Assembly: GCF_020443705.1 (NCBI RefSeq)
Contig: NZ_JAIZZK010000013.1
Location: 44,266 to 108,265 of the forward strand
Reading direction: 5' to 3'
Length of the DNA: 64,000 bases
Source of the DNA: Clostridium algoriphilum
GTDB lineage: Bacteria; Bacillota; Clostridia; Clostridiales; Clostridiaceae
This document shows positions 35,979-46,098 of the stretch, piece after piece; the first letter of the stretch is position 1, and each line of letters begins with the position of its first letter. The position numbers and the translations under genes were made by a program. The notes under the pieces are model-generated. The model had not been told where the DNA came from. It made no database searches and worked only from the letters and a program-made list of their open reading frames with translations.

Positions 35979-36437
35979 ATGAGTGTTGAAAGTGTAAAGA
36001 ATTTTTTTGTTGAGCATGGACTTGAAGATCCAGTGTTTATTCTTGAAGAATGCGGTGCAACTGTTGACCTTGCTGCCAAAACCTTAGGGGTTGACCCAGC
36101 TTTAATTGCAAAAACATTATCATTTCGTCTTAAAGATAGAGATATTTTGATTGTTACTAAAGGAGATGCACGAATAGATAATAGAAAATACAAAGACTTT
36201 TTCAAGACTAAAGCAAAAATGTTAAATCACGATGAAGTTGCAGAAATAACAGGTCATCCTGTAGGCGGAGTATGCCCATTCGGGTTAACAAACCCTATTT
36301 CAGTATACATAGATGTTTCCCTTGAAAACTATGAATATGTCTACCCAGCAGCTGGGTCAGCATATACAGCCTTAAAAATCAAGCCATTAGTAATGCAAGA
36401 GCTTACTCAAGCTGAATATATCGACGTTTGTAAATAA
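35979..36437 (+). CDS. YbaK/ProX-like aminoacyl-tRNA deacylase
   Basis: A 152-residue protein with the YbaK/aminoacyl-tRNA-editing fold: IAKTLSFRL supplies the catalytic Lys, and GHPVGGVCPFGL is the substrate-pocket signature. It removes a wrong amino acid from tRNA (often Ala or Cys from tRNA(Pro)). It is distinct from the YbaK at 31646. Weak AGAAGG ribosome binding site. Confidence 0.85.
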   Translation: MSVESVKNFFVEHGLEDPVFILEECGATVDLAAKTLGVDPALIAKTLSFRLKDRDILIVTKGDARIDNRKYKDFFKTKAKMLNHDEVAEITGHPVGGVCPFGLTNPISVYIDVSLENYEYVYPAAGSAYTALKIKPLVMQELTQAEYIDVCK

Positions 36438-36476
36438 ACAAAATAATTATTATTCCAAGAAGCTATATAAAAAGTA

Positions 36477-36505
36477 TTGACAATTACATTTATGAGTAAT
36501 ATACT
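36477..36505 (+). promoter_or_regulatory. Promoter of the metY-metA operon
   Basis: TTGACA and TATACT separated by exactly 17 bases, ending about 20 bases before the riboswitch. Confidence 0.8.
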
Positions 36506-36525
36506 AGGCACTAATAACTAAATAC

Positions 36526-36637
36526 AACTTATCCAGAGCGGCAGAGGGACTGGCCCGATGATGCCCGACAACCAGCATTTTTTTATGAGTGCAATGGTGT
36601 CAATTCCATCAGATTATAAAATCTGAAAGATAAGGAC
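36526..36637 (+). ncRNA. SAM-I (S-box) riboswitch
   Basis: The conserved S-box core is visible: CTTATC...GAGCGGCAGAGGGACTGGCCC, ATGATGCCC and GACAACCAG, closing with GATAAG (36629-36634), which pairs with CTTATC (36528-36533) as P1. It binds S-adenosylmethionine and turns off metY-metA by favouring the terminator at 36686-36719. Confidence 0.95.
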
Positions 36638-36685
36638 GATAGCAAATTTTATTATACAATTTTATTGTTTATTAAAGTTAATCAT

Positions 36686-36719
36686 GCTGCTTTCCTTATA
36701 GGAAGGCTGCTTTTTTTTT
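36686..36719 (+). terminator. Riboswitch-controlled terminator upstream of metY
   Basis: GCTGCTTTCCT pairs with AGGAAGGCTGC (one mismatch, one G-U), then nine T. Attenuator of the S-box leader. Confidence 0.85.
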
Positions 36720-36811
36720 CATCAAAGTAGATGTATTAACACATTTTAGTACCTCTTTCAACAATATAACTATTAAATATTTAAAATGTCAAAATAAAAT
36801 TAATAAATTAA

Positions 36812-38113
<1,302 letters not shown>

Positions 38114-38178
38114 TTTCAAATACAACTAAGGCATTAAGCAGTTATTTTAGACGATGCCGTGTTACAAGGAGGATCTAA

Positions 38179-39096
38179 ATGCCAATAAAAATACCAGACA
38201 ATCTTCCAGCATATAAAACTTTAAATAAAGAAAATATATTTACTATTACAGAAGACTGCGCCTTTCATCAAGATATTCGTCCTTTAAAGATCATAATTTT
38301 AAACTTGATGCCTACAAAAATAGATACAGAGACGCAACTTCTAAGACTTCTTGGAAACTCTCCATTGCAAATTGATGTAGTACTTCTTCACCCAGAAAGT
38401 CATGCGAGTAAAAATATATCTGAAGAACATTTAATTAAGTTTTATAATACTTTTGATGAAATAAAGGATCTAAAATTTGATGGAATGATAATAACAGGCG
38501 CACCAATTGAAAATGTACCTTTTGAAGAAGTAGATTACTGGGAGGAACTCAAAAAAATCATGGAGTGGAGTGTACGCAATGTATACTCTACCTTGCATAT
38601 TTGTTGGGGTGCTCAAGCAGGGCTTCATTATCATTACGGATTGCATAAACATAAACTAGATAGTAAAATGTTTGGTGTATTCAAACATAAAATAATAAAA
38701 CAAAATGTTAGACTTGTAAGTGGATTTGACGATGAATTTTATGTTCCACATTCGAGATATACTGAGATAAGAAAAGCTGATATTGATAAAATAGATGAAC
38801 TTGAAATAATATCAGAATCTGATGAATCAGGAATTTATATTGTATCAGCAAAAAAAGGACGCCAAATTTTTATAACTGGACATTCGGAATATGATCCTTT
38901 AACATTAAAAAAAGAATATGACCGAGATATTGCAAACGGTATAGATAGAAATGTTCCAAGGAATTATTATCCTAAAGATGATCCAACAAAGAAACCTATT
39001 GTAAAGTGGAGAGGTCATTCAAATTTACTTTTCGCAAATTGGCTAAATTATTATGTTTATCAAGAAACGCCTTACAATTTAGTACATCTTAAATAA
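38179..39096 (+). CDS. metA: Homoserine O-acyltransferase MetA
   Basis: A 305-residue enzyme of the MetA family: [20 protein letters not shown], a catalytic Cys in [15 protein letters not shown] and [14 protein letters not shown] [10 protein letters not shown] with His, then [10 protein letters not shown]. In firmicutes MetA normally uses acetyl-CoA to make O-acetylhomoserine, matching MetY upstream. ACAAGGAGG precedes the ATG. Confidence 0.95.
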   Translation: MPIKIPDNLPAYKTLNKENIFTITEDCAFHQDIRPLKIIILNLMPTKIDTETQLLRLLGNSPLQIDVVLLHPESHASKNISEEHLIKFYNTFDEIKDLKFDGMIITGAPIENVPFEEVDYWEELKKIMEWSVRNVYSTLHICWGAQAGLHYHYGLHKHKLDSKMFGVFKHKIIKQNVRLVSGFDDEFYVPHSRYTEIRKADIDKIDELEIISESDESGIYIVSAKKGRQIFITGHSEYDPLTLKKEYDRDIANGIDRNVPRNYYPKDDPTKKPIVKWRGHSNLLFANWLNYYVYQETPYNLVHLK

Positions 39097-39097
39097 C

Positions 39098-39144
39098 ACA
39101 TATAAAAGTTGCTGATAATATTTATGTCAGCAACTTTTATATGT
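39098..39144 (+). terminator. Terminator after metA
   Basis: ACATATAAAAGTTGCTGA and its complement form an 18-bp stem with an 11-base loop. Confidence 0.82.
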
Positions 39145-39199
39145 CCCCTAGTTCATTGGTTATGTCGAGTATGTATTCAAATTATTTCACCAGAATATC

Positions 39200-39227
39200 T
39201 TGACATTATTAAGCTAATGTTTATAAT
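39200..39227 (+). promoter_or_regulatory. Promoter of the tetR gene
   Basis: TTGACA, 16 bases, TATAAT, directly followed by the operator at 39234-39251. Confidence 0.8.
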
Positions 39228-39233
39228 AAACAT

Positions 39234-39251
39234 ATAGACCAGTCGTTATAT
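39234..39251 (+). promoter_or_regulatory. LmrA-like operator 1
   Basis: ATAGACCAGTCGTTATAT covers the likely transcription start of the tetR gene. It matches the reverse complement of operator 2 in its TAGACCAGTC core and resembles, from memory, the LmrA/YxaF box of Bacillus subtilis. Confidence 0.75.
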
Positions 39252-39278
39252 TATATTTCAAGAAAGGACATTATTTTA

Positions 39279-39866
39279 ATGAGAAGTAAAACTGATTCAA
39301 GAGAAAAAATTCTTAATGTGGCAGCAATGCTTTTTCAACTTAAAGGGTATAACGCTACAGGATTAAACGAAATTTTAAAAGTAAGTGGTTCACCTAAAGG
39401 TTCTCTATATTATTATTTCCCTAATGGGAAAGAGGAGTTAGCCTTAGAGGCTATACACCTAGCAAGTACATCTATTCAAGCAAGATTACAGATTGTATTA
39501 GATAAGTATCCAAATCCAATTGAAGCCATTCAAAACCTTATCAAAAACATAATGGAAGATTTTAAAAAAGAAAGTAAACCAATAGGCTTTTCTATAAGTC
39601 TTATAGCATTAGAAACCTATTTGTCAAGCCAACCACTAAGAGAAGCTTGTAGTGAATCTTTTACAGATTTACAAACCATGTATGTCAAAAAATTAGTTCA
39701 AAGTGGAATTGAAAAAGAAATTGCAAAAGAATTAGGCACGTTCATCCAAATTATTATTGAAGGTGCTATAACAGTATCACTTACTCATAGAAGTGATGAG
39801 ATTTTCCTTACTGTTAGTAATCAGATAAAAATTCTATTGACTCCTTATTTAAATAATAAAATCTAA
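39279..39866 (+). CDS. TetR/AcrR-family repressor (LmrA/YxaF-like)
   Basis: A 195-residue TetR regulator. The DNA-binding domain (about 8-55) contains GYNATGLNEILKVSGSPKGS and LYYYFPNGKEEL, the variant characteristic of the LmrA/YxaF/QacR-like group. C-terminal helices form the ligand pocket. It should repress itself and the efflux gene downstream until a drug binds. Operators precede both genes. Confidence 0.9.
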   Translation: MRSKTDSREKILNVAAMLFQLKGYNATGLNEILKVSGSPKGSLYYYFPNGKEELALEAIHLASTSIQARLQIVLDKYPNPIEAIQNLIKNIMEDFKKESKPIGFSISLIALETYLSSQPLREACSESFTDLQTMYVKKLVQSGIEKEIAKELGTFIQIIIEGAITVSLTHRSDEIFLTVSNQIKILLTPYLNNKI

Positions 39867-39983
39867 ATTTATAAATTATTATAAGTATTAAAATAACATT
39901 TTGATAAAATTTTTCTTTTAAGCTAGTTATTAAAAGCATAACTTAAGAAATGTTTTTTCAAAATGTATAGGTTATTTTATTTT

Positions 39984-40001
39984 TATATAGACTGGTCTAA
40001 T
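39984..40001 (+). promoter_or_regulatory. LmrA-like operator 2
   Basis: TATATAGACTGGTCTAAT, containing the perfect half-site palindrome TAGAC/GTCTA, 26-43 bases before the MFS gene. Confidence 0.75.
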
Positions 40002-40026
40002 ACTGTTTCAGAGGAGATTATAATTT

Positions 40027-41481
40027 ATGAACGCAACCAAAAGTTATACAAAAGTAGCAGAATATTATAATGCAAAAGCAATTATGATTGTGTTACTAAT
40101 TGGAAGTTTTATATCCCTATTTAACGAAACCATACTCAATGTAGCATTTCCGACATTAATGGTAGAAATGCATATTACAGCTACAACAGCACAATGGCTT
40201 ACAACTGGCTATGTATTAGTAGTTGGAATTCTTGTACCAATTACAGCTTTTCTTATTCATACTTTTACTACAAAGCAATTATTTTTAAGCGCAATGACAT
40301 TATTTTTAGTAGGAACTATACTGGCTATATTTTCTACGTCCTTTGCTGCCTTATTAATTTCAAGATTAATCCAAGCATCTGGTACAGGGATGTTAATACC
40401 CATTATGATGAATACAGCTTTAGTAGTGAATCCACCTGAAAAACGTGGCTCAGCAGTAGCAATATGCATTTCTGTAATTACATTAGGGCCTGCACTTGCT
40501 CCAGTAGTCGCTGGTTTATTACTACAACTTTTTAGTTGGCATGCATTATTCATAATATTAATTCCACTATTGATTGCTTGTATGGTTTTTGGTTATATAT
40601 TTTTAGAGAATACATCGGTAATAACAAAACCAAAGATTGATTATTTATCTATCTTGTTATCAACTATAGGTTTTGCAGGAGTTATATATGCAATAAGCGC
40701 ATTTGGTACTATAAGTACGTTTAATATGCTTATTGTTTTTGCAATTGGACTAATCGCATTAATTTTGTTTGGTAAACGCCAATTATTATTAAAGGAGCCA
40801 ATGTTAGAATTAAAATCATTCAAATATCCTGTATTTACAATAGGTATGATATTAATTGTACTAATGCAGATGTTACTATTTCCTTTGGGTATGATAATAC
40901 CTCTACTGTTACAAAACGGTTTAAAAACATCAACTTTCGTATCAGCACTTGCTTTATTGCCAGGAATTCTTTGTATTACTATAGTAACTCCATTTGTTGG
41001 TAAAATTTATGATAAAATAGGTGGTAAAACATTGATTCCATCAGGTTTGGCAATAATATGCATTTTCACTTTAATATTATCGCGTATTACACCATCAACT
41101 TCTATAGCAACAATTGCTGTTTTATATTGTTTTATATGCATAGGGATATCTATGTCGATGTCACCTAGTCAGACAAATGCACTTAATGAATTATCATATA
41201 AAAATCAAGCAGATGGTGTTGCAATAGAAAATACTGTAAGGCAGATAGCTGGTGCTTTGGGTTCCGCTTTATTTTTAGGTATTATGACCGCATACCAAAA
41301 TAGTTACTTAAATAATGTAGGCAATCAAAGCAACTCTCAAGATCAAGTAAAAGCTATATATAATGGTTTTGGTCACTCTTTGAGCATTGCTGCCATAATT
41401 ATTGCAATTGGTTTTATATTAACACTGCTCTTAAGTCGTGATCATAAAAGTGTTACTAAAGAATCACAAGTAAAATCTTAA
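40027..41481 (+). CDS. MFS drug:H+ antiporter, DHA2 family (LmrB-like)
   Basis: A 484-residue transporter with 14 helices. ETILNVAFPTLMVEMHITATT in helix 1, GYVLVVGILVPITAFLI and SGTGMLIPIMMNTAL match the LmrB/EmrB group. Likely exports lincosamides, puromycin-like drugs or other hydrophobic compounds. GAGGAG precedes the ATG. Controlled by the TetR protein through operator 2. Confidence 0.9.
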   Translation: MNATKSYTKVAEYYNAKAIMIVLLIGSFISLFNETILNVAFPTLMVEMHITATTAQWLTTGYVLVVGILVPITAFLIHTFTTKQLFLSAMTLFLVGTILAIFSTSFAALLISRLIQASGTGMLIPIMMNTALVVNPPEKRGSAVAICISVITLGPALAPVVAGLLLQLFSWHALFIILIPLLIACMVFGYIFLENTSVITKPKIDYLSILLSTIGFAGVIYAISAFGTISTFNMLIVFAIGLIALILFGKRQLLLKEPMLELKSFKYPVFTIGMILIVLMQMLLFPLGMIIPLLLQNGLKTSTFVSALALLPGILCITIVTPFVGKIYDKIGGKTLIPSGLAIICIFTLILSRITPSTSIATIAVLYCFICIGISMSMSPSQTNALNELSYKNQADGVAIENTVRQIAGALGSALFLGIMTAYQNSYLNNVGNQSNSQDQVKAIYNGFGHSLSIAAIIIAIGFILTLLLSRDHKSVTKESQVKS

Positions 41482-41500
41482 ATTGTTGTTATTTAAATAT

Positions 41501-41540
41501 AAAAAGGTGTATAGCACAATTTTGCTATACACCTTTTTAA
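41501..41540. terminator. Bidirectional terminator between the MFS gene and hydG
   Basis: AAAAAGGTGTATAGCA and its complement form a perfect 16-bp stem with A/T tracts on both sides. Confidence 0.92.
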
Positions 41541-41542
41541 TG

Positions 41543-42961
41543 TTAGAAACGAAAATCTCGTTTCCCTTCCTTAAGTTCTTTTAAATGTTCTACTGCAATT
41601 GCACGAACCTTTTCATTTTGAATATTAGGAATTTCTTTTTCAATTACTGCCTCACCCTTTATTTTAGTATCAAGTGATGCATAATCCTCCAAATATTCTT
41701 TAAGTGTCATCAATGCATTAGGTTGACAACAGTTTCCAATCTGACCAGCCTTAACAAGACTCATAAAACGGTCACCTGTACGTCCTTCCCTATAACAGGC
41801 AGTACAAAAGCTTGGAATATAGCCCAGCCCCAATAACCAGTTTACGATTTCATCCAATTTACGGGTGTCGGTTACTTCAAATTGCTTTGAATTATCTTCT
41901 TCGGATTCCGGCTCAGAGTATCCTCCGACACTTGTACAAGAACCTCCACTTACCTGAGATATTCCTAGTTCTAGTACACGCTCGCGGGTTGTTTTCGATT
42001 CACGGGTAGAAACAATCATGCCTGTGTATGGAACAGCAATACGAATAACAGCCACGATTTTTTCGAACATCTCATCAGAAATTGAATTTGAAAATGTATT
42101 TGGATCAATATCATCAGCAGGGCAAATGCGTGGAATACTGATAGTATGTGGACCCACTCCCATAGCTGCCTCTAAATGTTCTGCATGCATAAGCAAACCT
42201 ACAAAGTCATAACGGTACATATTTAAACCGAACAAGACTCCAATTCCCACATCATCAATACCGCCTTCCATTGCACGATCCATAGCTTCAGTATGATATG
42301 CGTAATTGTGTTTTGGTCCTGTTGGATGAAGCTGCTCATAACTTTTCTTATTATAAGTTTCCTGGAAAAGTATGTATGTACCAATGCCAGCTTCCTTAAG
42401 CTTCTGATAATCTTCTACTGTTGTCGCAGCAATATTAACATTTACTCGGCGTATATCACCATTCTTATGTTTAATACTATATATTGTCTTTATACTTTCT
42501 AAAATATATTCAATTGGGTTGTTTATTGGGTCTTCTCCTGATTCTAAAGCCAATCTCTTGTGTCCCATATCCTGAAGTGCTATAACCTCTTTAACTATTT
42601 CTTCTTGCGTAAGCTTTTTACGTGATATTGTTTTATTTTTAGAGTGATAAGGACAATACACACATCCATTTACACAATAGTTTGATAGATATAAAGGAGC
42701 AAAAATAACAATTCGATTGCCATAAAGCTTCTGCTTAATCTCTTTTGCTATCTTAAACATTTTTTCTTTTTCATCATCCAAATCGCATTCTAGAAGCACA
42801 GCAGCCTCCCTATGAGTTAACCCCTTTCCGTCTTTTGCACGCTCTATTAGGCTATCAATTAATTCTCGATTTTCTTTGTTTTCCTGCGCATAGGCAATGG
42901 TGGATAAAATTTCACCGTCTTCAATAAACTCTGTTGCAATTTTCGACTTAGAATCATACAT
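41543..42961 (-). CDS. hydG: [FeFe]-hydrogenase maturase HydG (radical SAM tyrosine lyase)
   Basis: A 472-residue radical SAM enzyme. Cys96, Cys100 and Cys103 (CVNGCVYC) hold the SAM [4Fe-4S] cluster; a second cluster motif is in the C-terminal CTACYREGRTGDRF...GNCC. HydG splits tyrosine to make the CO and CN ligands of the H-cluster. ThiH is similar but shorter and lacks the C-terminal cluster. hydE, hydF and a hydrogenase gene are not in the window. It is 63 bases downstream of the TM1266-type gene. Confidence 0.93.
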   Translation of the reverse strand: MYDSKSKIATEFIEDGEILSTIAYAQENKENRELIDSLIERAKDGKGLTHREAAVLLECDLDDEKEKMFKIAKEIKQKLYGNRIVIFAPLYLSNYCVNGCVYCPYHSKNKTISRKKLTQEEIVKEVIALQDMGHKRLALESGEDPINNPIEYILESIKTIYSIKHKNGDIRRVNVNIAATTVEDYQKLKEAGIGTYILFQETYNKKSYEQLHPTGPKHNYAYHTEAMDRAMEGGIDDVGIGVLFGLNMYRYDFVGLLMHAEHLEAAMGVGPHTISIPRICPADDIDPNTFSNSISDEMFEKIVAVIRIAVPYTGMIVSTRESKTTRERVLELGISQVSGGSCTSVGGYSEPESEEDNSKQFEVTDTRKLDEIVNWLLGLGYIPSFCTACYREGRTGDRFMSLVKAGQIGNCCQPNALMTLKEYLEDYASLDTKIKGEAVIEKEIPNIQNEKVRAIAVEHLKELKEGKRDFRF

Positions 42962-43024
42962 AGCATAAACTCCTTTTAATGTTATTATTTATTATCTATA
43001 AAACGATTAAGATGTTTTTATTTG

Positions 43025-43279
43025 TTATTGTGGTGGCACTTTAGAATAAAGTGTTTTGATGTTTACATTTGGTAGCATTCCAAGTTTTCCTGATAGTGAG
43101 CTGATAACATCATTAGGTGCATCCACAACTACACTTATTACAGAAATATGACGTTTCATATATGGGATTCCCATTCTACCTACAATATATTGTCTATATT
43201 CGTGAAGAATAGCATTAAGTTTTGGAGCAGCATCTGTGTTTTCAACAATAATTCCGATTAAAGCGATTCTTGTCTCCAT
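43025..43279 (-). CDS. TM1266-family iron-only hydrogenase system protein
   Basis: An 84-residue protein with an ACT-like/NikR-C-like pattern: METRIALIGIIVENTD, LNAILHEYRQYIVGRMG and ISVISVVVDAPND. This is the small partner usually found with hydrogenase maturation genes and named a putative regulator. The ATG at 43279 lies eight bases after AAAGGA; the same frame is open 44 codons upstream but runs through the structured leader, so the long form is rejected. Confidence 0.88.
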   Translation of the reverse strand: METRIALIGIIVENTDAAPKLNAILHEYRQYIVGRMGIPYMKRHISVISVVVDAPNDVISSLSGKLGMLPNVNIKTLYSKVPPQ

Positions 43280-43304
43280 CCATAAAATCCTTTCTTTAAT
43301 TAAT

Positions 43305-43338
43305 TTAAAAAATCCCTGCACCCAAAAGGCACAAGGAT
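43305..43338 (-). terminator. Intrinsic terminator within the hydG-operon leader
   Basis: AUCCUUGUGCCU pairs with GGGUGCAGGGAU over 12 positions including G-U pairs; UUU loop; then UUUUUU. Its position before, not after, coding sequence implies conditional use. Confidence 0.8.
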
Positions 43339-43440
43339 AGGTTAATAAAACCAAAGACACCACCAAAAGGTATGTCTTTGAATCATTACAACTATTCTCT
43401 CGCCTTCTCATTCGGGACGAACCCTATGCATTCAGAACGA
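43305..43440 (-). ncRNA. Structured 5' leader of the TM1266-hydG operon (candidate riboswitch/attenuator)
   Basis: On the minus strand, read 5' to 3': a GAAT/AUUC-closed domain containing the hairpin GGGTTCGTCCC (43414-43424) and GAGAAGGCGAGAG, then a 12-bp stem-loop (43352-43380, one bulge), then a 12-bp terminator hairpin with six U (43305-43338). The ATG of the TM1266-type gene follows 26 bases later. Ordered domain plus intrinsic terminator ahead of a gene is the plan of a riboswitch or attenuator. I do not recognise it as a known class. Confidence 0.6.
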
Positions 43441-43575
43441 TAACTTTATTAATAAAATTTATTATATGATATGCTAAAATAAATAGCAGATGTCACTCCA
43501 TCCCTAACCCATAACCTAAAATCAATTATACCGTAACACTCCTTATAGTAAATAGCAAGCTACTATTTTGCTTAC

Positions 43576-44367
43576 TTAATCTAATGCCCATATAATTGAT
43601 TTTTCAATATATTCATTCCAAAAATCCCACGTATGGCCACCAGAACTTTCTACGTATGTTGCACCTATTTTCTCTGAAATTAAGAAATCACGGTATCTAT
43701 GATTCACTTCTAATAATGAGTCCTCTGTACCACATGCCATATATATTTTAGGAATTGAAGAGTTTCTCTTCTTTAAATTAATAATAAGTGCCTCTGGATC
43801 TTTATCACTGCCTTGAAGTTTTGGTAATTCACCAAATAATCTCGTGTAATATTTATAGTCACCAATCTCATCCTTATAATCAGTAGAAACTCCAGCAATA
43901 TTGTAGGTAATAAGAGCAGAAGATAATGCTATGATACGACTAAAATTTTCAGAGTATTTTAAACCATTTCGAATTGCTCCATATCCACCCATAGATAGTC
44001 CACCTATGAATGTATCTTCTCTTTTCTTTGATATTGGAAATATTGACCGCGTAAATTCTATTAAATCATTTCCTATGAATTCTCCAAACAATTCTCCTTT
44101 ATCATCATCGTCTACATAAAAATTATTTTCTCCAGATGGCATAAAAACTGCTATGTTATGTGTTATAGATAGTTCTTGAATTCTACTACTGCAAACCCAA
44201 CTAGAGTAATTTTGTGTTAATCCATGCAGAAGATAAAGAGCTTTCATTGGTTTTTTCTCGATTTTTGCTTGGCCAGATATTTCAATTGTGTCTATTGGTA
44301 TAAGGGCATTAAAAGTAACATTTCTGTTTAATGTCTTTGAAGAAAAGTTTACTTGTAAAAATGACAT
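43576..44367 (-). CDS. Alpha/beta-hydrolase esterase (EstA/tributyrin-esterase family)
   Basis: A 263-residue carboxylesterase. Nucleophile Ser125 in GGLSMGGYG, LYLLHGLTQNYSSW forms the oxyanion region, Asp in CGTEDSLLE and His in SSGGHTWDFW complete the triad. Nearest relatives are acetyl esterases and S-formylglutathione-hydrolase-like enzymes. Cytoplasmic (no signal peptide). GGGGGAAAT precedes the ATG. Monocistronic. Confidence 0.88.
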   Translation of the reverse strand: MSFLQVNFSSKTLNRNVTFNALIPIDTIEISGQAKIEKKPMKALYLLHGLTQNYSSWVCSSRIQELSITHNIAVFMPSGENNFYVDDDDKGELFGEFIGNDLIEFTRSIFPISKKREDTFIGGLSMGGYGAIRNGLKYSENFSRIIALSSALITYNIAGVSTDYKDEIGDYKYYTRLFGELPKLQGSDKDPEALIINLKKRNSSIPKIYMACGTEDSLLEVNHRYRDFLISEKIGATYVESSGGHTWDFWNEYIEKSIIWALD

Positions 44368-44550
44368 TTCTTATTTCCCCCTCTATATTATATATTAAAC
44401 ACATATACTATTAAAAGTATATTGTCTTAAGATATTATCTATAGAATTATATTTCCTTTTTATTTAAAAATAATACACTGTCGTAAATAACTTCACTTAA
44501 TAGAACAACAAATATCACTCCTTCTATGCTTAATAATATATCAAACCTTG

Positions 44551-44579
44551 TTGTAAAATGTAATATACTGTTATATAAT
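44551..44579 (+). promoter_or_regulatory. Promoter of the thiT transcript
   Basis: TTGTAA, 17 bases, TATAAT, ending 20 bases before the TPP riboswitch. Confidence 0.75.
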
Positions 44580-44598
44580 TAAATAGAAATAATAATAT

Positions 44599-44692
44599 AT
44601 GTGCTAGGGGTGCCTTATGGCTGAGATATGAACATTTAATTCATTGTCCCTTATACCTGATCTGGATAATACCAGCGGAGGAAAGCGGTTAT
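44599..44692 (+). ncRNA. TPP (THI-box) riboswitch
   Basis: The conserved cores are present: GGGGTGCCTTATGGCTGAGAT and ACCTGATCTGGATAATACCAGCGGAGG. It binds thiamine pyrophosphate and, through the downstream hairpin at 44709-44746, shuts off thiT when thiamine is plentiful. Confidence 0.96.
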
Positions 44693-44708
44693 AATGTATA
44701 AATACATT

Positions 44709-44746
44709 AACTATATTCCTTTTGCGAATATAGTTTTTCTGTTTTC
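44709..44746 (+). terminator. Attenuator hairpin between the TPP riboswitch and thiT
   Basis: AACTATATTC and GAATATAGTT form a 10-bp stem with seven-base loop, then TTTCTGTTTT. Confidence 0.75.
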
Positions 44747-44787
44747 ACCATAATACTTCTGTAGCACAATACGTGGAGGCTATACAA

Positions 44788-45432
44788 ATGACTTTTAACG
44801 AAAGAATTGCTGAAATTACCAAAAGTCCTATTGCTCTTTTTGCACTACTCGGAGTACTATTATTAATCTTTGTAGTTATAAAAATACGGAAAATCAAGTT
44901 TACTACCCAAATGATTACTTTAGTCGGAATATCTGTCGCATTAGCTACAGTATTACAACTTATTACAATTATCAAATTACCGCAAGGTGGCAGTGTTACC
45001 GCCGGAAGCATGGTTCCCATTGTACTTATAGCTTTATTTTATGGTCCTGAAGTTGGATTTTTAACAGGCTTCTTATTTGGAATTATTAATTTTATTATGA
45101 GTCCCTTTGCACTGCACCCTGTACAGGTACTTTTTGATTATCCACTTCCTTTTATGGCTATAGGAATTGTTGGTTACTTTAGATCACGTAATACCAAAGG
45201 AATACTTATTGGAGTAATTCTCGCAATGCTCGCAAGATTTGCATGCCATTTTATATCTGGGGTTGTATTTTTTGGAAGTTATGCTCCAAAAGGAACTTCA
45301 GTTTATTTATACTCCCTTTTATATAACGGCTCATATATGAGTTTAGAAGCACTTATCACCTGTGTAATTATAGGAATTTTACCTATAAAGCGTTTATCTA
45401 AACTAGTGATAAAACAAACTATCTTAGATTAA
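44788..45432 (+). CDS. thiT: Thiamine ECF-transporter substrate-binding subunit ThiT
   Basis: A 214-residue S component with six helices. SVALATVLQLITIIKLPQGGSV and FTGFLFG-like LTGFLFGIINFI are typical, as is the ARFACHFISGVVFFGSYAP stretch that lines the thiamine pocket. It works with the shared EcfAA'T module encoded elsewhere. The ATG at 44788 lies eight bases after GGAGG; the upstream GTG is rejected. Riboswitch control supports thiamine as substrate. Confidence 0.93.
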   Translation: MTFNERIAEITKSPIALFALLGVLLLIFVVIKIRKIKFTTQMITLVGISVALATVLQLITIIKLPQGGSVTAGSMVPIVLIALFYGPEVGFLTGFLFGIINFIMSPFALHPVQVLFDYPLPFMAIGIVGYFRSRNTKGILIGVILAMLARFACHFISGVVFFGSYAPKGTSVYLYSLLYNGSYMSLEALITCVIIGILPIKRLSKLVIKQTILD

Positions 45433-45444
45433 TCTAACTATTTG

Positions 45445-45987
45445 CTAATCCTCCTTAATTAAATACAACAAATTGTTATCTATGTTGTAATAAATGGGAG
45501 CTATTACTATATTGGGATATTTAGTTCTTAACCTCTTAGCTTCTTCAAGCACAAATTCTATTTCATTACCTATCTCAAACATCGGAGCAAAGTTCATAAA
45601 GTGATCTTCTGCTCTTTGTCTTTCCCATCCCACTATATCAACTAGTCCTTGAATAAACCCTTCTCTTTTCGACATCAAATTAACCATACCACAATGATTA
45701 TGAGCTATAAGTGCAATAGTTTTAATGCCTCCTATAGCTATTGTATAAGAAACTTTAAATTCACTATAGCGTAGAGTTCCTCCACCAGAACGAATTATAA
45801 ATGCAAAGTTGTTTGGTATATGAAGATATTTCCTGTTATCCATGCACATTCCTATTAACATCTGTGGACTACTTACCGCCTTATATGGCATATTTAAATC
45901 ATGATATTCTAACAAATCACTAATAGGTGTATTTCTGTATTTTTCAAATATATCTTCTTTAGTGTTAATTTTTATTAATCTATCCAT
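45445..45987 (-). CDS. Beta-carbonic-anhydrase-like protein
   Basis: A 180-residue protein with the zinc site of beta-carbonic anhydrases: Cys48, Asp50 and Arg52 (CMDNR), then His96 and Cys99 (HNHCGM). Reversible CO2 hydration is the expected reaction. Sequence between the two motifs is shorter than in classical enzymes and the HNHC motif differs slightly, so activity is likely but unproven. AAGGAG precedes the ATG. Convergent with thiT, with only 12 bases between. Confidence 0.8.
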   Translation of the reverse strand: MDRLIKINTKEDIFEKYRNTPISDLLEYHDLNMPYKAVSSPQMLIGMCMDNRKYLHIPNNFAFIIRSGGGTLRYSEFKVSYTIAIGGIKTIALIAHNHCGMVNLMSKREGFIQGLVDIVGWERQRAEDHFMNFAPMFEIGNEIEFVLEEAKRLRTKYPNIVIAPIYYNIDNNLLYLIKED

Positions 45988-46098
45988 AATGACATCATCT
46001 CCTTACATTTATTTTAATTTAATGTATGATTTTATTTATTTTTATTATTATAGCACACCTAATAATTACTAATACTACTTTTTGAATTTTATAAATAA

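Noticed and set aside
40194..40823. Short frames on both strands inside the LmrB-like gene
   Set aside because: Shadows of a continuous 484-residue MFS gene.
43280..43411. 44-codon N-terminal extension of the TM1266-type protein
   Set aside because: Frame is open, but it runs through the leader hairpins, has no ribosome binding site at its start, and the known family starts near METRIALIG.
43305..43440. T-box leader upstream of hydG operon
   Set aside because: Terminator and stem-loops fit the general plan, but the conserved TGGNACCGCG-type core is absent.
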